A stretch of 63,175 nt of DNA from Roseburia sp. (lineage in GTDB: Bacteria; Bacillota; Clostridia; Lachnospirales; Lachnospiraceae), in assembly GCA_023664725.1 (NCBI GenBank), contig JAMPFA010000005.1, positions 1 to 63,175 on the forward strand, in the 5' to 3' direction. The notes under the pieces were generated by a model. It saw only the letters and a program-made list of their open reading frames with translations. It was not told the DNA's origin and ran no database searches. Position 1 is the stretch's first letter. The number at the start of each line of letters is the position of its first letter. A program made the translations under genes and the position numbers. Shown here piece by piece: positions 16,607-26,900 of this stretch.

Positions 16607-18841
16607 GTGAAAAAAATATCCACGCTGACCCTGCACAATTTAAAGAAGGCAAAGGGGCAGTACCTGTCCTTCGGGATTTTTATCTGCCTGACGGCATTTA
16701 TCATCAACATCGCCCTTGTGCTTGCCTTCCAGACCTTTCACGCCTACGACAGCCTCTTTGAGGAGCTTAGTACGGCGGACATCAATTTTATCATCCCCCA
16801 GATGCAGGATAATGGGGATTTGCCGGGGGAAGTGGAAGACATTGAGGGAGTGTCCCTTGCGGAAAAGCATGAGGGGGTGTTCACCCCGGTGACAGTCCGT
16901 GAATTTGCAGGTTCCGATTTTGACATGAACACGGTTTTTTACAACCTGGACGAGGAGAGGACGCTGAACCTTCTGGATGTGGAGGAGGATTCCCCAAAAA
17001 CCGGAGACACTGTCTATATCCCGGTGTATATGCGCATGTTGGGGGGCTTTGGGGAGGGCAGCAGCATCGCCTACTCCATAGACGGCAAAGAGCATACCTA
17101 TGACGTTGGCGGAACCGTGCAGGAAATGCAGTATGGCAATTACGGCACCGGGCTGATTGGAGGCTATTTTCCGAAGGAGGTATATGAAGATTTTGCGGAG
17201 GAATACAGTGGCCAGGTGGTTGCAGAATATTCCTTAAAGACAAAGGATGCCGCCGATTTAGGCCAGATAAAAAATGCCATATCCGAACTGTTAAAGGACA
17301 AGGGGATTGCCCTGATGAACATCAGCGACAGGGAAACCGCAAAGCAGACAAGAACCATGGTTTGTACCCTGCTGATTGTGATTTTTCTGGCTCTCGCCGC
17401 AATGATACTGGTAATCAGCATTTTCCTCAGCAGCTTTCGGATACGCAGCGCAATCCAGGACGAAATTGCCCAGATGGGGGTGTTAAAGGCCATCGGCTAT
17501 ACCAGCAATCTGATGATTGCCGCCGCCGTGATGCCCTACACGCTGGTGGGAGCCTTCTCTGCGTTCCTTGGAATCGCACTGTCCTATGGGGTTTTGCCCT
17601 CCATTGCAGGGATTTTGGCGGTTCAGTCCGGCTTTTCCTACGTGCCTGTGTTTGACATAAAGGCATTGCTGATTGCGGCGTTGACATTAGTTCTGGCAAT
17701 CTCGCTGTTTTCCTGGCTTTCCGCAAGGAAGATACATAAGTTAGTGCCAATCAATGCCATACGGGGCGTGGCCGGGGAGGAGCCGGCGGGGCAGAATGTG
17801 CTGCTGTTTTTGGTGGCGGCGGGTATTATGATTCTGTTGTCTTTTGCGGGAACGCTATTATATAATGTAAATATAAAACCGGACAATTTTATGGACACCC
17901 TCTCGGAGGAGTCGCCCTCCGTGATTTTTACGGCGGAGGAGGGAAAAATGGAGGAGCTTAGCGACATTCTCGCAGAGGATAACCGGGTAAATCTTGTTTT
18001 GGAATACGCCTCCCTGCCTGTCAGCTATGGGGACGGCAGCCTGACCGCCTTTGTGTGTGAGGATTTTTCCAAGACCACAAACGATATCTGCTATGAGGGC
18101 AAAAGCCCTGCGAAGGACGATGAGATTGCGGTGGGAAATGCCATCTCGGAGAGCTATCCGATTGGCAGCGAAATCGAGATTACCGTGGGTGACAAATCGG
18201 CGTCTTACCGGGTGAGCGGCTATGTCCAGAGCGTGAACAATGCCGGGGCGGTGTGTGAGCTGACGGATAAGGGCTACGAAAAAATCGGGGCAAAGCCCAG
18301 TTCCCTCAACGTTTATTTACAGGAAAAAAATGCCGGTGAGTTTATCGACGAGTACGAGGAAACATATGATGCCCTGATTCAGTCCTCCGTCAATTTTGAG
18401 CAGATGAGCGAGAACGGCAGGAAGATGTATGCAGGGATTGTATCGGTGGTTGTGGTGATTTTGTTTGTGATTTCCGTCCTGATGGTTTTGCTGGTGATGT
18501 ATGTGATTATCAATTCCATGATAACCAGGCGCAGGCAGGAATTTGGGATATACAAGGCAATCGGCTACACCAACAGGCAGCTTACGGTTCAGACGGCCCT
18601 TCGCTTTATGCCCGTTGTGGCGGCAGCGTCGGTTCTCTCGGCCGCAGCCGGGCTTTGGTACCTGCCCGCCATGGACAATGTGATTTTTTCCCTGATTGGG
18701 GCGGTAAAAAACCACTTTGAGGTGTCCATTTTGATTTTGCTTGCCTTTGCCCTTGCGTTTACGGCTGTGGCGTTTGTAATCGCCATACTTCTTTTAGCGC
18801 CGGTTAAAAAAATTACGGCATATTCACTGTTAAAGGAGTAA
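16607..18841 (+). CDS. FtsX-like ABC transporter permease
   Basis: A 744-residue membrane protein with a membrane helix near the N-terminus, a large outside domain, a three-helix FtsX block (near residues 255-370), a second outside domain and a final FtsX block (near residues 610-740). The start is uncertain: GTG 16607 gives the family-like MKKISTLTLHNLKK, while GTG 16598 lies three codons earlier. Either overlaps or touches the ATPase stop. With the upstream ATPase it forms a bacitracin- or lantibiotic-type exporter or sensor module. The regulator that follows, not a two-component system, seems to go with it. Confidence 0.88.
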   Translation: MKKISTLTLHNLKKAKGQYLSFGIFICLTAFIINIALVLAFQTFHAYDSLFEELSTADINFIIPQMQDNGDLPGEVEDIEGVSLAEKHEGVFTPVTVREFAGSDFDMNTVFYNLDEERTLNLLDVEEDSPKTGDTVYIPVYMRMLGGFGEGSSIAYSIDGKEHTYDVGGTVQEMQYGNYGTGLIGGYFPKEVYEDFAEEYSGQVVAEYSLKTKDAADLGQIKNAISELLKDKGIALMNISDRETAKQTRTMVCTLLIVIFLALAAMILVISIFLSSFRIRSAIQDEIAQMGVLKAIGYTSNLMIAAAVMPYTLVGAFSAFLGIALSYGVLPSIAGILAVQSGFSYVPVFDIKALLIAALTLVLAISLFSWLSARKIHKLVPINAIRGVAGEEPAGQNVLLFLVAAGIMILLSFAGTLLYNVNIKPDNFMDTLSEESPSVIFTAEEGKMEELSDILAEDNRVNLVLEYASLPVSYGDGSLTAFVCEDFSKTTNDICYEGKSPAKDDEIAVGNAISESYPIGSEIEITVGDKSASYRVSGYVQSVNNAGAVCELTDKGYEKIGAKPSSLNVYLQEKNAGEFIDEYEETYDALIQSSVNFEQMSENGRKMYAGIVSVVVVILFVISVLMVLLVMYVIINSMITRRRQEFGIYKAIGYTNRQLTVQTALRFMPVVAAASVLSAAAGLWYLPAMDNVIFSLIGAVKNHFEVSILILLAFALAFTAVAFVIAILLLAPVKKITAYSLLKE

Positions 18842-18863
18842 AAAGCTCCGGAAAGGATTGATT

Positions 18864-19754
18864 ATGAATTTTTCAGAAAAATTAAAGGAAATACGGAAAA
18901 AAGAGGGCATCTCCCAGGAACAGCTTGCCGAGCGAATCGGCGTCACCAGACAGGCCATCACCAAATGGGAGACGGGGAAAGGCCTGCCTGACGTGGAAAA
19001 TATGGTCATTATCGCAGAGATTTTTAAGACCACCATAGATGAGCTTTTGATGGATTCCGTGGCAAAGGCGGCCCCGGAGAAAAAGGCCTACACCAGTGAG
19101 ACTATTTACGACATTGACTGCGAGAAACATTTTGACGTGAGCATCGGCAGCGCAGCGGCTATCCTATTGTCTACCGGGGAGGATGAAAAGCTGCATATCC
19201 GGCTGTCCTCAGAGACCCTGGAAAACCTGGATTCTATGTTTAAGATTAAGCTGGACGATAAGAAAAACAAGCTGGATGTTTTCTGCCAGAACAAAAATAA
19301 ACTGAGCCGCTATGAGGCGGAAGAGGCGTTGACCGTTGAGATTATGCTCCCCCACAAATACTCTGACGCCTGCGAGATTGCAGCCAGCGTAAAGCTGCTG
19401 GAGATAAAAAACCTCCACTTAAACCGCCTGGAATACGACGGCGACGCAGAGCGGGTTGTGATTGCAGGCAGCAGCGGAAGTTTGGAATTTACGGCAAAGA
19501 CGGACTACGACATTACCGTGGACAGGATTGTTGGAAGGCTGGATGTGAACCAGTGGAAGGCGAAAGCGGTTGTCCATATCCCGGAGGAAAATATGGTAAG
19601 CGTTCTAAACAAGGGCAGGAAATGCAGTGTCTACTATGTCAGGGATGGGGAAACCGTAGAGCGGGAAAACGTCTCTGACGGGGAAAATGAAATCAGCGTT
19701 TCGGGAATTTTTTCGGAGCTGGTGGTGGATATCAGGAAAAATGTGGAATATTAA
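18864..19754 (+). CDS. XRE family regulator with beta-helical DUF4097-like tail
   Basis: Residues 3-58 form a Cro/CI helix-turn-helix (KLKEIRKKEGISQEQLAERIG then VTRQAITKWETGKGLPD). The remaining 230 residues, with repeated strands such as YDIDCEKHFDVSIGSAAA and LEFTAKTDYDITVD, resemble the DUF4097 adhesin-like beta-helix, a known fusion in clostridial regulators. The ATG follows GGAAAGGATTG. It lies 22 bases after one ABC operon and just before another, and could regulate either. Confidence 0.8.
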   Translation: MNFSEKLKEIRKKEGISQEQLAERIGVTRQAITKWETGKGLPDVENMVIIAEIFKTTIDELLMDSVAKAAPEKKAYTSETIYDIDCEKHFDVSIGSAAAILLSTGEDEKLHIRLSSETLENLDSMFKIKLDDKKNKLDVFCQNKNKLSRYEAEEALTVEIMLPHKYSDACEIAASVKLLEIKNLHLNRLEYDGDAERVVIAGSSGSLEFTAKTDYDITVDRIVGRLDVNQWKAKAVVHIPEENMVSVLNKGRKCSVYYVRDGETVERENVSDGENEISVSGIFSELVVDIRKNVEY

Positions 19755-19791
19755 GGAAATCTAAAAATTCTATAAAATAAAATATTTTACC

Positions 19792-19820
19792 TTGATATAA
19801 AAAATTCACACGAGTACAAT
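19792..19820 (+). promoter_or_regulatory. promoter for the heterodimeric ABC exporter
   Basis: TTGATA (19792-19797), a 17-base spacer and TACAAT (19815-19820) differ from consensus at one base per box. The start point would fall near 19827, at the foot of the hairpin described next. Confidence 0.6.
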
Positions 19821-19821
19821 A

Positions 19822-19860
19822 TTAGTTGTCAGGAAAAAATTGCCTGGCAGCTAATTTTTT
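19822..19860 (+). terminator. hairpin plus T tract overlapping the exporter's 5' leader
   Basis: TTAGTTGTCAGG (19822-19833) pairs with CCTGGCAGCTAA (19843-19854), with two G-U pairs, followed by six T. It looks like the terminator of the XRE gene but is placed exactly where the exporter transcript should begin, so it might also limit or regulate that transcript. Confidence 0.6.
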
Positions 19861-19878
19861 GTAATGGAGATGATAGAA

Positions 19879-21627
19879 ATGCTAAAGACACTTGGAGCAC
19901 AGGTGAAGGAATTTAAGAGTGACTCCATCAAAACGCCCCTCTATATGCTTTTGGAGGTTTTGATGGAGACGGTGATTCCCCTGCTGATGGCGTCCATTGT
20001 GGATGACGGGGTGCAGGCGGGAAACATCTCCCACATTTACCAGGTGGGGGGGCTTATGGTGGTGGCCGCCGCCATAGGGCTTTTTGCCGGCATTATGGGG
20101 GGAAAATACGGGGCAAGGGCCTCCGCCGGATTTGCCAGGAACCTTAGGGAGGCCATGTATGAAAACATCCAGCGGTTTTCCTTTTCCAACATTGACAAGT
20201 ACAGCACGGCGGGCCTTGTCACCAGGATGACCACGGATGTGACCAACCTGCAGAATGCCTACCAGATGATACTGCGCATGTGTACCAGGGCGCCTTCCAG
20301 CATGATCTGCGCCCTTGCCATGGCGTTTTTTATCAATGCGAAAATTGCCAGCATTTACCTGGTGGCCGTGTTTTTTCTGGCCATTGTGCTGTTTTTTATC
20401 TGCAGGCTGGGCATGAAGTATTTTGACCAGGTTTTCCGCAAGTACGACGACTTAAACGCCAGCGTCCAGGAAAACATTACCGGGATTCGGGTGGCAAAGG
20501 CCTTTGTGCGGGAGGACTACGAGATTAACCGTTTCCACAACGCCAGCTACAACGTGTACAAAATGTTTATCAAGGCGGAGTCCGTGGTGATTTTGAACAT
20601 GCCCCTGATGCAGTTTACGGTCTACGGCTGTATCCTTGGAATCAGCTGGCTGGGGGCGCACATGATTGTGGCCCAGACCCTTACCACTGGGGAGCTGATG
20701 AGCCTTTTGACCTACTGCATGAACATCCTGATGAGTTTGATGATGCTCTCCATGGTGTTTGTGATGATTACTCTTAGCATAGCCAGCGCAGAGCGTATCA
20801 CGGAGGTGCTAACCGAGGAGCCGGATCTGGTGAATCCCCAAAACCCGGATTTTAAGGTGGAGTCCGGCAGCATCGACTTTGAGAACGTGAGCTTTGACTA
20901 CCACAAAAACGAGGGGGATCCGGTGCTAAAGCATATCAACCTGCATATCCGTTCTGGGGAGACCATCGGTATTTTGGGGGGAACGGGAAGTTCCAAGACC
21001 AGCCTGGTGAACCTCATCAGCCGCCTCTACGACGCCACAGAGGGGACGGTAAAGGTGGGGGGCAAGGATGTCCGCACCTACGATCTGGAAACCCTCAGAA
21101 ACGAGGTTGCAGTGGTTTTGCAGAAAAACGTGCTGTTTTCCGGCACTATTTTGGAAAACTTGCGCTGGGGGGATAAAAATGCCAGCGAGGAGGAGTGCAT
21201 CCGTGCCTGTCGCCTGGCCTGCGCAGACGAGTTTATCGAGAAGATGCCGGATCAGTACAACACCTACATCGAGCAGGGAGGCTCCAACGTCTCTGGGGGG
21301 CAGAAACAGCGTCTCTGCATTGCCAGGGCTCTGTTGAAAAAGCCAAAGGTTCTGATTTTGGACGACAGCACCAGCGCAGTGGACACCGCAACCGACGCAA
21401 AAATCCGAAACGCCTTTGAAACGGAGATTCCCGGCACCACAAAGCTGATTATCGCCCAGCGGATTTCCAGTGTCCAGAGCGCAGACCGGATTATCGTGAT
21501 GGACAACGGGACCATCCACGGCTTTGGAACCCATGAGGAACTTTTGGAGACGGACGAGATTTACCGGGATGTGTATGAGTCCCAGATGGGCGGCAGCGGT
21601 GACTTTGACGAGAAGGGAGGAATGTAA
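19879..21627 (+). CDS. heterodimeric ABC exporter subunit, degenerate NBD (BmrC-like)
   Basis: A 582-residue half-transporter with six membrane helices in the first 310 residues, then the nucleotide-binding domain: Walker A-like GGTGSSKTSL, signature NVSGGQKQRL and Walker B LILDDSTSAVD. The Asp after the Walker B Asp replaces the catalytic Glu, which marks the non-canonical subunit of heterodimeric multidrug exporters. The start at 19879 is chosen since GGAG lies 8 bases upstream; earlier in-frame ATGs sit on that site. The partner gene follows after 1 base. Confidence 0.92.
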   Translation: MLKTLGAQVKEFKSDSIKTPLYMLLEVLMETVIPLLMASIVDDGVQAGNISHIYQVGGLMVVAAAIGLFAGIMGGKYGARASAGFARNLREAMYENIQRFSFSNIDKYSTAGLVTRMTTDVTNLQNAYQMILRMCTRAPSSMICALAMAFFINAKIASIYLVAVFFLAIVLFFICRLGMKYFDQVFRKYDDLNASVQENITGIRVAKAFVREDYEINRFHNASYNVYKMFIKAESVVILNMPLMQFTVYGCILGISWLGAHMIVAQTLTTGELMSLLTYCMNILMSLMMLSMVFVMITLSIASAERITEVLTEEPDLVNPQNPDFKVESGSIDFENVSFDYHKNEGDPVLKHINLHIRSGETIGILGGTGSSKTSLVNLISRLYDATEGTVKVGGKDVRTYDLETLRNEVAVVLQKNVLFSGTILENLRWGDKNASEEECIRACRLACADEFIEKMPDQYNTYIEQGGSNVSGGQKQRLCIARALLKKPKVLILDDSTSAVDTATDAKIRNAFETEIPGTTKLIIAQRISSVQSADRIIVMDNGTIHGFGTHEELLETDEIYRDVYESQMGGSGDFDEKGGM

Positions 21628-21628
21628 C

Positions 21629-23539
21629 ATGCCAGGACCTGGAACGAGAAAAGGGGCCATGAGAGGGCCTATGCCAAAGCTTGAAAATCCGGGAAAGGTT
21701 TTCAAGTGGCTGATTTCCTATGTGATGAAAAACTACCTTGTGGCATGTATTGTGGTGGTGTTCTGTATTTTTGCCAGCGTTTTGGCCAATGTCCAGGGGA
21801 CGCTTTTTACCAGGACATTGATTGACGAGTATATTATGCCCTTGATTGGAAATCCAAACCCGGATTTTTCCAGCCTGTTTTATGCCATAGTAAGGGTGGG
21901 GGCATTTTACTTAATCGGCGTGGGGGCGGCCTTAGCCCAGAGCATGATTATGATGTATGTAAGCCAGGGGACTTTGCGGAGACTGCGGGACGATATGTTT
22001 CTCCACATGGAAAAACTTCCGATTAAATATTTTGACACCCACTCCCACGGGAATGTGATGTCCATTTACACCAATGATATCGACACTCTGCGGCAGATGA
22101 TAAGCCAGAGTCTGCCCCAGCTTCTCTCCAGCGCAATCACCATTGTAAGCGTTTTGGTGAGCATGATTTCACTGAACATTCCCTTGACGGTGATTACCCT
22201 GCTTATGGTGGGCTGTATGCTCTTTGTGACGAAATCCTTAGCCTCCCGCAGCGGCAGCTACTTTATGAAACAGCAGAAAAATATCGGTACGGTGAACGGC
22301 TATATCGAGGAGATGATGGAGGGGCAGAAGGTAGTGAAGGTGTTTTGCCACGAGGAGGAGAGCAAGAGGAAGTTTAAGGAGTTAAACGATGAGCTTTTTG
22401 ACAGCGCATACCAGGCGAACAAATTTGCCAATATCTTAATGCCGGTGAACGCCCAGATTGGAAATATCAGCTATGTGATCTGCGCCATTGTGGGGGGAAT
22501 CCTGGCGTTGAACGGCCTGACGGGGCTTACCATCGGGGGACTGGCCAGTTTCCTGGCCTTTAACAAGAGCTTTAACATGCCAATCAACCAGGTGAGCCAG
22601 CAGTTTAACAGCATTGTCATGGCGTTGGCGGGGGCCGACCGGGTGTACCGCCTGTTAAACGAGGAGCCGGAGAGGGACGAGGGCTATGTGACGCTGGTAA
22701 ACGCCAGGGAGGAAAATGGAAAGCTGGCAGAATCCAAGGAGCGCACCGGGCTTTGGGCCTGGAAACACTACCACAAGGACTTTGGCACCACGGACTATAT
22801 CAGGCTGCAGGGGGATGTGGTGTTTAACGGGGTGGACTTTGGCTACACCGACGAAAAGATTGTGCTCCACGATATCCGCCTTTACGCCAAGCCGGGGCAG
22901 AAGATTGCCTTTGTGGGCTCCACCGGGGCGGGAAAAACCACCATCACCAACCTGATTAACCGTTTTTACGATATCCAGGATGGAAAAATCCGCTACGACG
23001 GCATCAACATCAACAAGATTAAAAAGGATGATTTGCGCCGCTCCCTGGGGATGGTTTTGCAGGATACCCATCTTTTTACCAACACGGTGATGGAAAATAT
23101 CCGCTATGGGCGGTTAGACGCCACGGACGAGGAGGTTATGGCGGCGGCCAAGCTGGCCAATGCAGACCGGTTTATCAGACGTCTGCCCCAGGGCTACCAG
23201 ACGGTGCTCCACGGCGACGGCGCAAACCTTAGCCAGGGACAGAGGCAGCTTTTGGCCATCGCCCGGGCGGCGGTGGCAGACCCGCCGGTTTTGATTTTGG
23301 ATGAGGCCACCTCCTCCATCGACACCAGGACGGAGAAAATCGTCCAGGACGGCATGGATAAGCTGATGAAGGGCAGGACCACCTTTGTCATCGCCCACAG
23401 GCTTTCCACGGTGAAGAACAGTGACTGTATCGTAGTGCTGGAACAGGGGCGTATTATTGAGAAGGGGACCCACGAGGAGCTTTTGGAGCAGAAAGGGAAA
23501 TATTACCAGCTTTATACGGGGAATAGTATTACGGCGTAA
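21629..23539 (+). CDS. heterodimeric ABC exporter subunit, canonical NBD (BmrD-like)
   Basis: A 636-residue partner half-transporter. The Walker A is GSTGAGKTTI, the signature NLSQGQRQLLAIARA and Walker B LILDEATSSID with the catalytic Glu. An insertion of about 60 residues before the nucleotide-binding domain (after LNEEPERDEGYV) is common in this subunit. GGGAGG lies 9 bases before the ATG at 21629, inside the end of the previous gene. With the upstream subunit it should export drugs or peptides; the substrate is unknown. Confidence 0.92.
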   Translation: MPGPGTRKGAMRGPMPKLENPGKVFKWLISYVMKNYLVACIVVVFCIFASVLANVQGTLFTRTLIDEYIMPLIGNPNPDFSSLFYAIVRVGAFYLIGVGAALAQSMIMMYVSQGTLRRLRDDMFLHMEKLPIKYFDTHSHGNVMSIYTNDIDTLRQMISQSLPQLLSSAITIVSVLVSMISLNIPLTVITLLMVGCMLFVTKSLASRSGSYFMKQQKNIGTVNGYIEEMMEGQKVVKVFCHEEESKRKFKELNDELFDSAYQANKFANILMPVNAQIGNISYVICAIVGGILALNGLTGLTIGGLASFLAFNKSFNMPINQVSQQFNSIVMALAGADRVYRLLNEEPERDEGYVTLVNAREENGKLAESKERTGLWAWKHYHKDFGTTDYIRLQGDVVFNGVDFGYTDEKIVLHDIRLYAKPGQKIAFVGSTGAGKTTITNLINRFYDIQDGKIRYDGININKIKKDDLRRSLGMVLQDTHLFTNTVMENIRYGRLDATDEEVMAAAKLANADRFIRRLPQGYQTVLHGDGANLSQGQRQLLAIARAAVADPPVLILDEATSSIDTRTEKIVQDGMDKLMKGRTTFVIAHRLSTVKNSDCIVVLEQGRIIEKGTHEELLEQKGKYYQLYTGNSITA

Positions 23540-23541
23540 AG

Positions 23542-23590
23542 AAAGGTGTAAAGTATGTGGATATTGATATTCCATAGGCTTTACACCTTT
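23542..23590. terminator. terminator after the ABC exporter operon
   Basis: AAAGGTGTAAAG (23542-23553) pairs perfectly with CTTTACACCTTT (23579-23590) around a 25-base loop. It could serve both the exporter and the minus-strand peptide gene. Confidence 0.6.
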
Positions 23591-23597
23591 TGAATGT

Positions 23598-23717
23598 TTA
23601 TTCCTGTTCTTTTGGGTCATGGGTTTCAATGTATTCAATGATGGCGATAATTTCATCGCTTGAGATGCCTTTCTCCTTTAGCTTCCGTATAAGGTTTACA
23701 ATTTCTTTTCCCATCAT
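23598..23717 (-). CDS. 39-residue conserved-looking small protein
   Basis: This short gene encodes MMGKEIVNLIRKLKEKGIS followed by a helical stretch and DPKEQE. It has a plausible ribosome site (GCAGGTGA) and a helix-turn-helix-like spacing of hydrophobic residues. Similar short proteins with a LKEKG-x-DEI pattern occur in Lachnospiraceae, often near Rpn-type genes, as far as I recall. It converges on the ABC exporter terminator. Function unknown. Confidence 0.55.
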   Translation of the reverse strand: MMGKEIVNLIRKLKEKGISSDEIIAIIEYIETHDPKEQE

Positions 23718-23860
23718 TTTTTCACCTGCTTTCTGTATGCCTTGTGTATGGGTTCTAATTGAATTATAGCACGGGGAAATGGTAAAGTCTATAAATTTGG
23801 TTCCAATGTACAGTTGCCAAATTGTGTTAAATCAGGTAAAATGGAAAAAGGAGTATTAGA

Positions 23861-23882
23861 AGCCACGCCTCCAGGCGTGGCT
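23861..23882. repeat. GC-rich 10-bp palindrome with 2-base loop
   Basis: AGCCACGCCT and AGGCGTGGCT are separated only by CC in an otherwise AT-rich spacer. No T tract follows. Hairpins of this type are found at ends of IS200/IS605 elements and in REP-like repeats; no transposase gene is nearby. Confidence 0.5.
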
Positions 23883-23945
23883 CTAACATTATAGGGTAAG
23901 GTACAGAAGACTATATGTTATGGATTTTGGAGGAGAAATAGATAC

Positions 23946-26900
23946 ATGGTGAAGATGCAGATGGCTTGTTTATGTGTGATTTTGCTGCTTTTGGTATCCT
24001 GTTGCAGAAAAAGGACATTAAATACAAGAAGTGTCCGGTTATTTCGGTTATTCCTGGTTTTTGCAGCGATAAATCTGATTTTCGACATGATGACAATGTA
24101 TACGGTAAATCACAGAGATTTGGTGCCCTTCTGGGTAAACAGAGGCGCACATATGATGTTTATCGGTTCCATGATAGTGGGACTCTGGCTTTTACTGCGG
24201 TATGTGATCGTGCTTTTGGATATAGGGGATCAAAATAAGAAAATGGTGAAGTATCTTGCAGATATTCCTGTGGCTGTGTCGCTGCTGGTGATCGTGATTA
24301 TGCCCTTTCACTATGTGGATACAGAGGCAGGCAGTTATTCTACCGGGATTCCGGTGTGGACATGCTATGTCTGCGGTTTTTATTATATCTGTCTGGCGGC
24401 TGTTTTATTTATGAACTGCAGAAAAAAGCTGGGCAAGGAAAAAAAGGAGATCCTTCTCATTGCCATAGGTCTGATTCTGGCGGGCAATGTCATCCAGTTC
24501 TCAAATCCCACACTTATGCTGTCTGGTATGTGGGTGGCAGTTATCGCTCTCAGCATCTTTTTGATCAGGGAGAACCCGGAGGATCTGTTTGACTATGATA
24601 CGGGCACCTTCAGTGAGTCGGCTTTCTTAAAGATGATACATGAGAATGTCTACACAAGAGAAAAATTCCATGTGATCCTTTTTACCGTCTCCAATATGGA
24701 TATCATTCGGGAGCGTTACGGCAGCCAGGTGGGAAAAGCCTGTCTTCGGACCATAGGTGATAAGATTTACAGCACTTTCCGTCATAACACTTATGCATTG
24801 GATGACAATGAGCTGGTATTTTTTGCAGGGAGCAAACAGGCGGCGGACAGGAGCGCAGAGTTTTTAGAGCAGCTCTTTGCAAGCCCTCTGGCCATGGAAG
24901 AGGGACAGGGGCAGGTGCAGATTCAGGCTCAGATACAGCCCTGGACTTTTGAAAGAACCGAGTCGGAGGATCAGATTCTCTACGACATAGAGGATTATTT
25001 TACCCAGAGTCTGGCAAAGTCTGTCTATGTAGACCATTTTTCCGGGCTGATGAACCGCAATGCCTATGAGAGGGATATGACCCATCTCTTCCGTCACCAT
25101 GAGCTGACAGGGGTATTCTGCACCATGGTGGATATCAATAACCTAAAGAAGATGAATGACAGCTGTGGCCATGTGGCGGGGGATGCGCTGATCAAAGGCT
25201 GTGCGGATATGCTGAAAAAATATATGCCAGGGGATGCAAGGATCTACCGTATCGGAGGAGACGAGTTTGCCGTACTGAATTTGTCAAAAAGCCAGGCGGA
25301 GATGGATGAGATTTTTGCAAAGATACAGGAAGTCACCCAGGAATCCGGCACCGACAGCCAGTATCCATTGGATTTTGCAATGGGGACAGTGCAGTATGAC
25401 CCAGTGTTGGATGCCAGTCTTTTTGACGCTTTTAACAGGGCAGACAAGAAGATGTACCGTGCCAAAGAGCAGATGCACCTGGAATGGATCGCCCAGAGAA
25501 GCGGGGAGGATTGGGATTGGGTTCACAAGATGGATGCTTTAAGCTACGAGAGCCTTTTGTTCCGGGCATGGTGCGAGATTTCCGAGGCTCTTTTGTTTAT
25601 AGAAAATGAAGTGAATCATATGACCAGATGGTCCACTGCAGCAGTGGACGAGTTTGAACTGGAGGGGGAGTACACCTATCAGGGTATGCGCAAGTGGGCG
25701 GCTCTGGTGCATCCCAAGGACAGGGAGGAGTATCAGAAGGCTCTGGCATTGGTGTACGGTGGTGTTCAGAGACATTTTCAGTGTACATACCGTGTGGAAA
25801 ACCGCTGGGGAGAGTATGTGGAAGTGGAGGAGAGCGCTTATCTGTGTCGGGATGAAAACGGCAAGGACAAGATTCTCGTAGGTATTATCCGCCCTCAGAC
25901 AGCAACGGCTCATCTGGATGTGGAGACAGGAATTTACGACAAATATGAGTTTACCGACAGGGTGCAGAAGCTTTGTAACAGCCACAACACCACCACAGGT
26001 ATTCTTTTGGTGGGACTAAACCATTTTAGAAAGATTAATACGATGTATTCCTATGCGGTGGGGGATGAGGTTTTGAAGACCGTTGCGGAGAAACTGGAGC
26101 ATATCGCACCGGTTAGAAGCAGTCAGTACCGCTACGGGGGAGACATGTTTGCCCTGATCTATCCACATTCCAGCAAAATGGAGATTTACAGGCTCTTTGA
26201 CCAGCTGGAGAAAAGCCTGGAAGGTTTTGAGGTGGAGACAGGGGAGAGGATTTATCTCACCCTCTCCGGCGGTGCCATTATGCTGGAGGACGGCATGACC
26301 CCGGACAGCATCAAAAACTCTTTGGAGCATGCGGTGAAAATGGCAAAAGAGACTGGCAGAGGTGTGCTTGAATTTGCGTCGGGAAGCCAGATGAAAGCCA
26401 CGGAGTCCAGATTCCGTATGAGAGAGGAGTTAAGAAGGTGCGTCCGAGACGGGATGTATGGATTTTATCTGTATTTCCAGCCGCTGCTTCGAGGGGAGGA
26501 TAAAGAACTTTTCGGCTGTGAGACACTTTTGCGGTGGCATCATCCAAGCTATGAGGGTTACGGGCCGGAGCAGTTTATCCCTATTTTGGAGGAGACAGGA
26601 CAGATCATGGAGGCAGGACGCTGGGTGATCACCACAGCGTTAATGCAGGTAAAGGAATGGCAGAAGATCAAGCCGGACATGAGTGTCAATGTGAATGTCT
26701 CCTACGTTCAGATGCAGCAGCCGGATCTGGCGGCTTTCATTGTCAATGAGCTCAGGCGTCTGGAATTATCTCCCAGCAGCATTATCGTGGAGCTTACCGA
26801 GAGCTGTAAGATCAGCAATTATGACGGTGCCATAGAGTTTGTAGATTTCCTTCGCAGCAACGGCATTGCCTTTGCGCTGGATGATTTCGGTACAGGCTAT

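Noticed and set aside
20926-21705. 259-codon minus-strand open frame
   Set aside because: Antisense to the conserved nucleotide-binding domain of an ABC exporter; no ribosome site.
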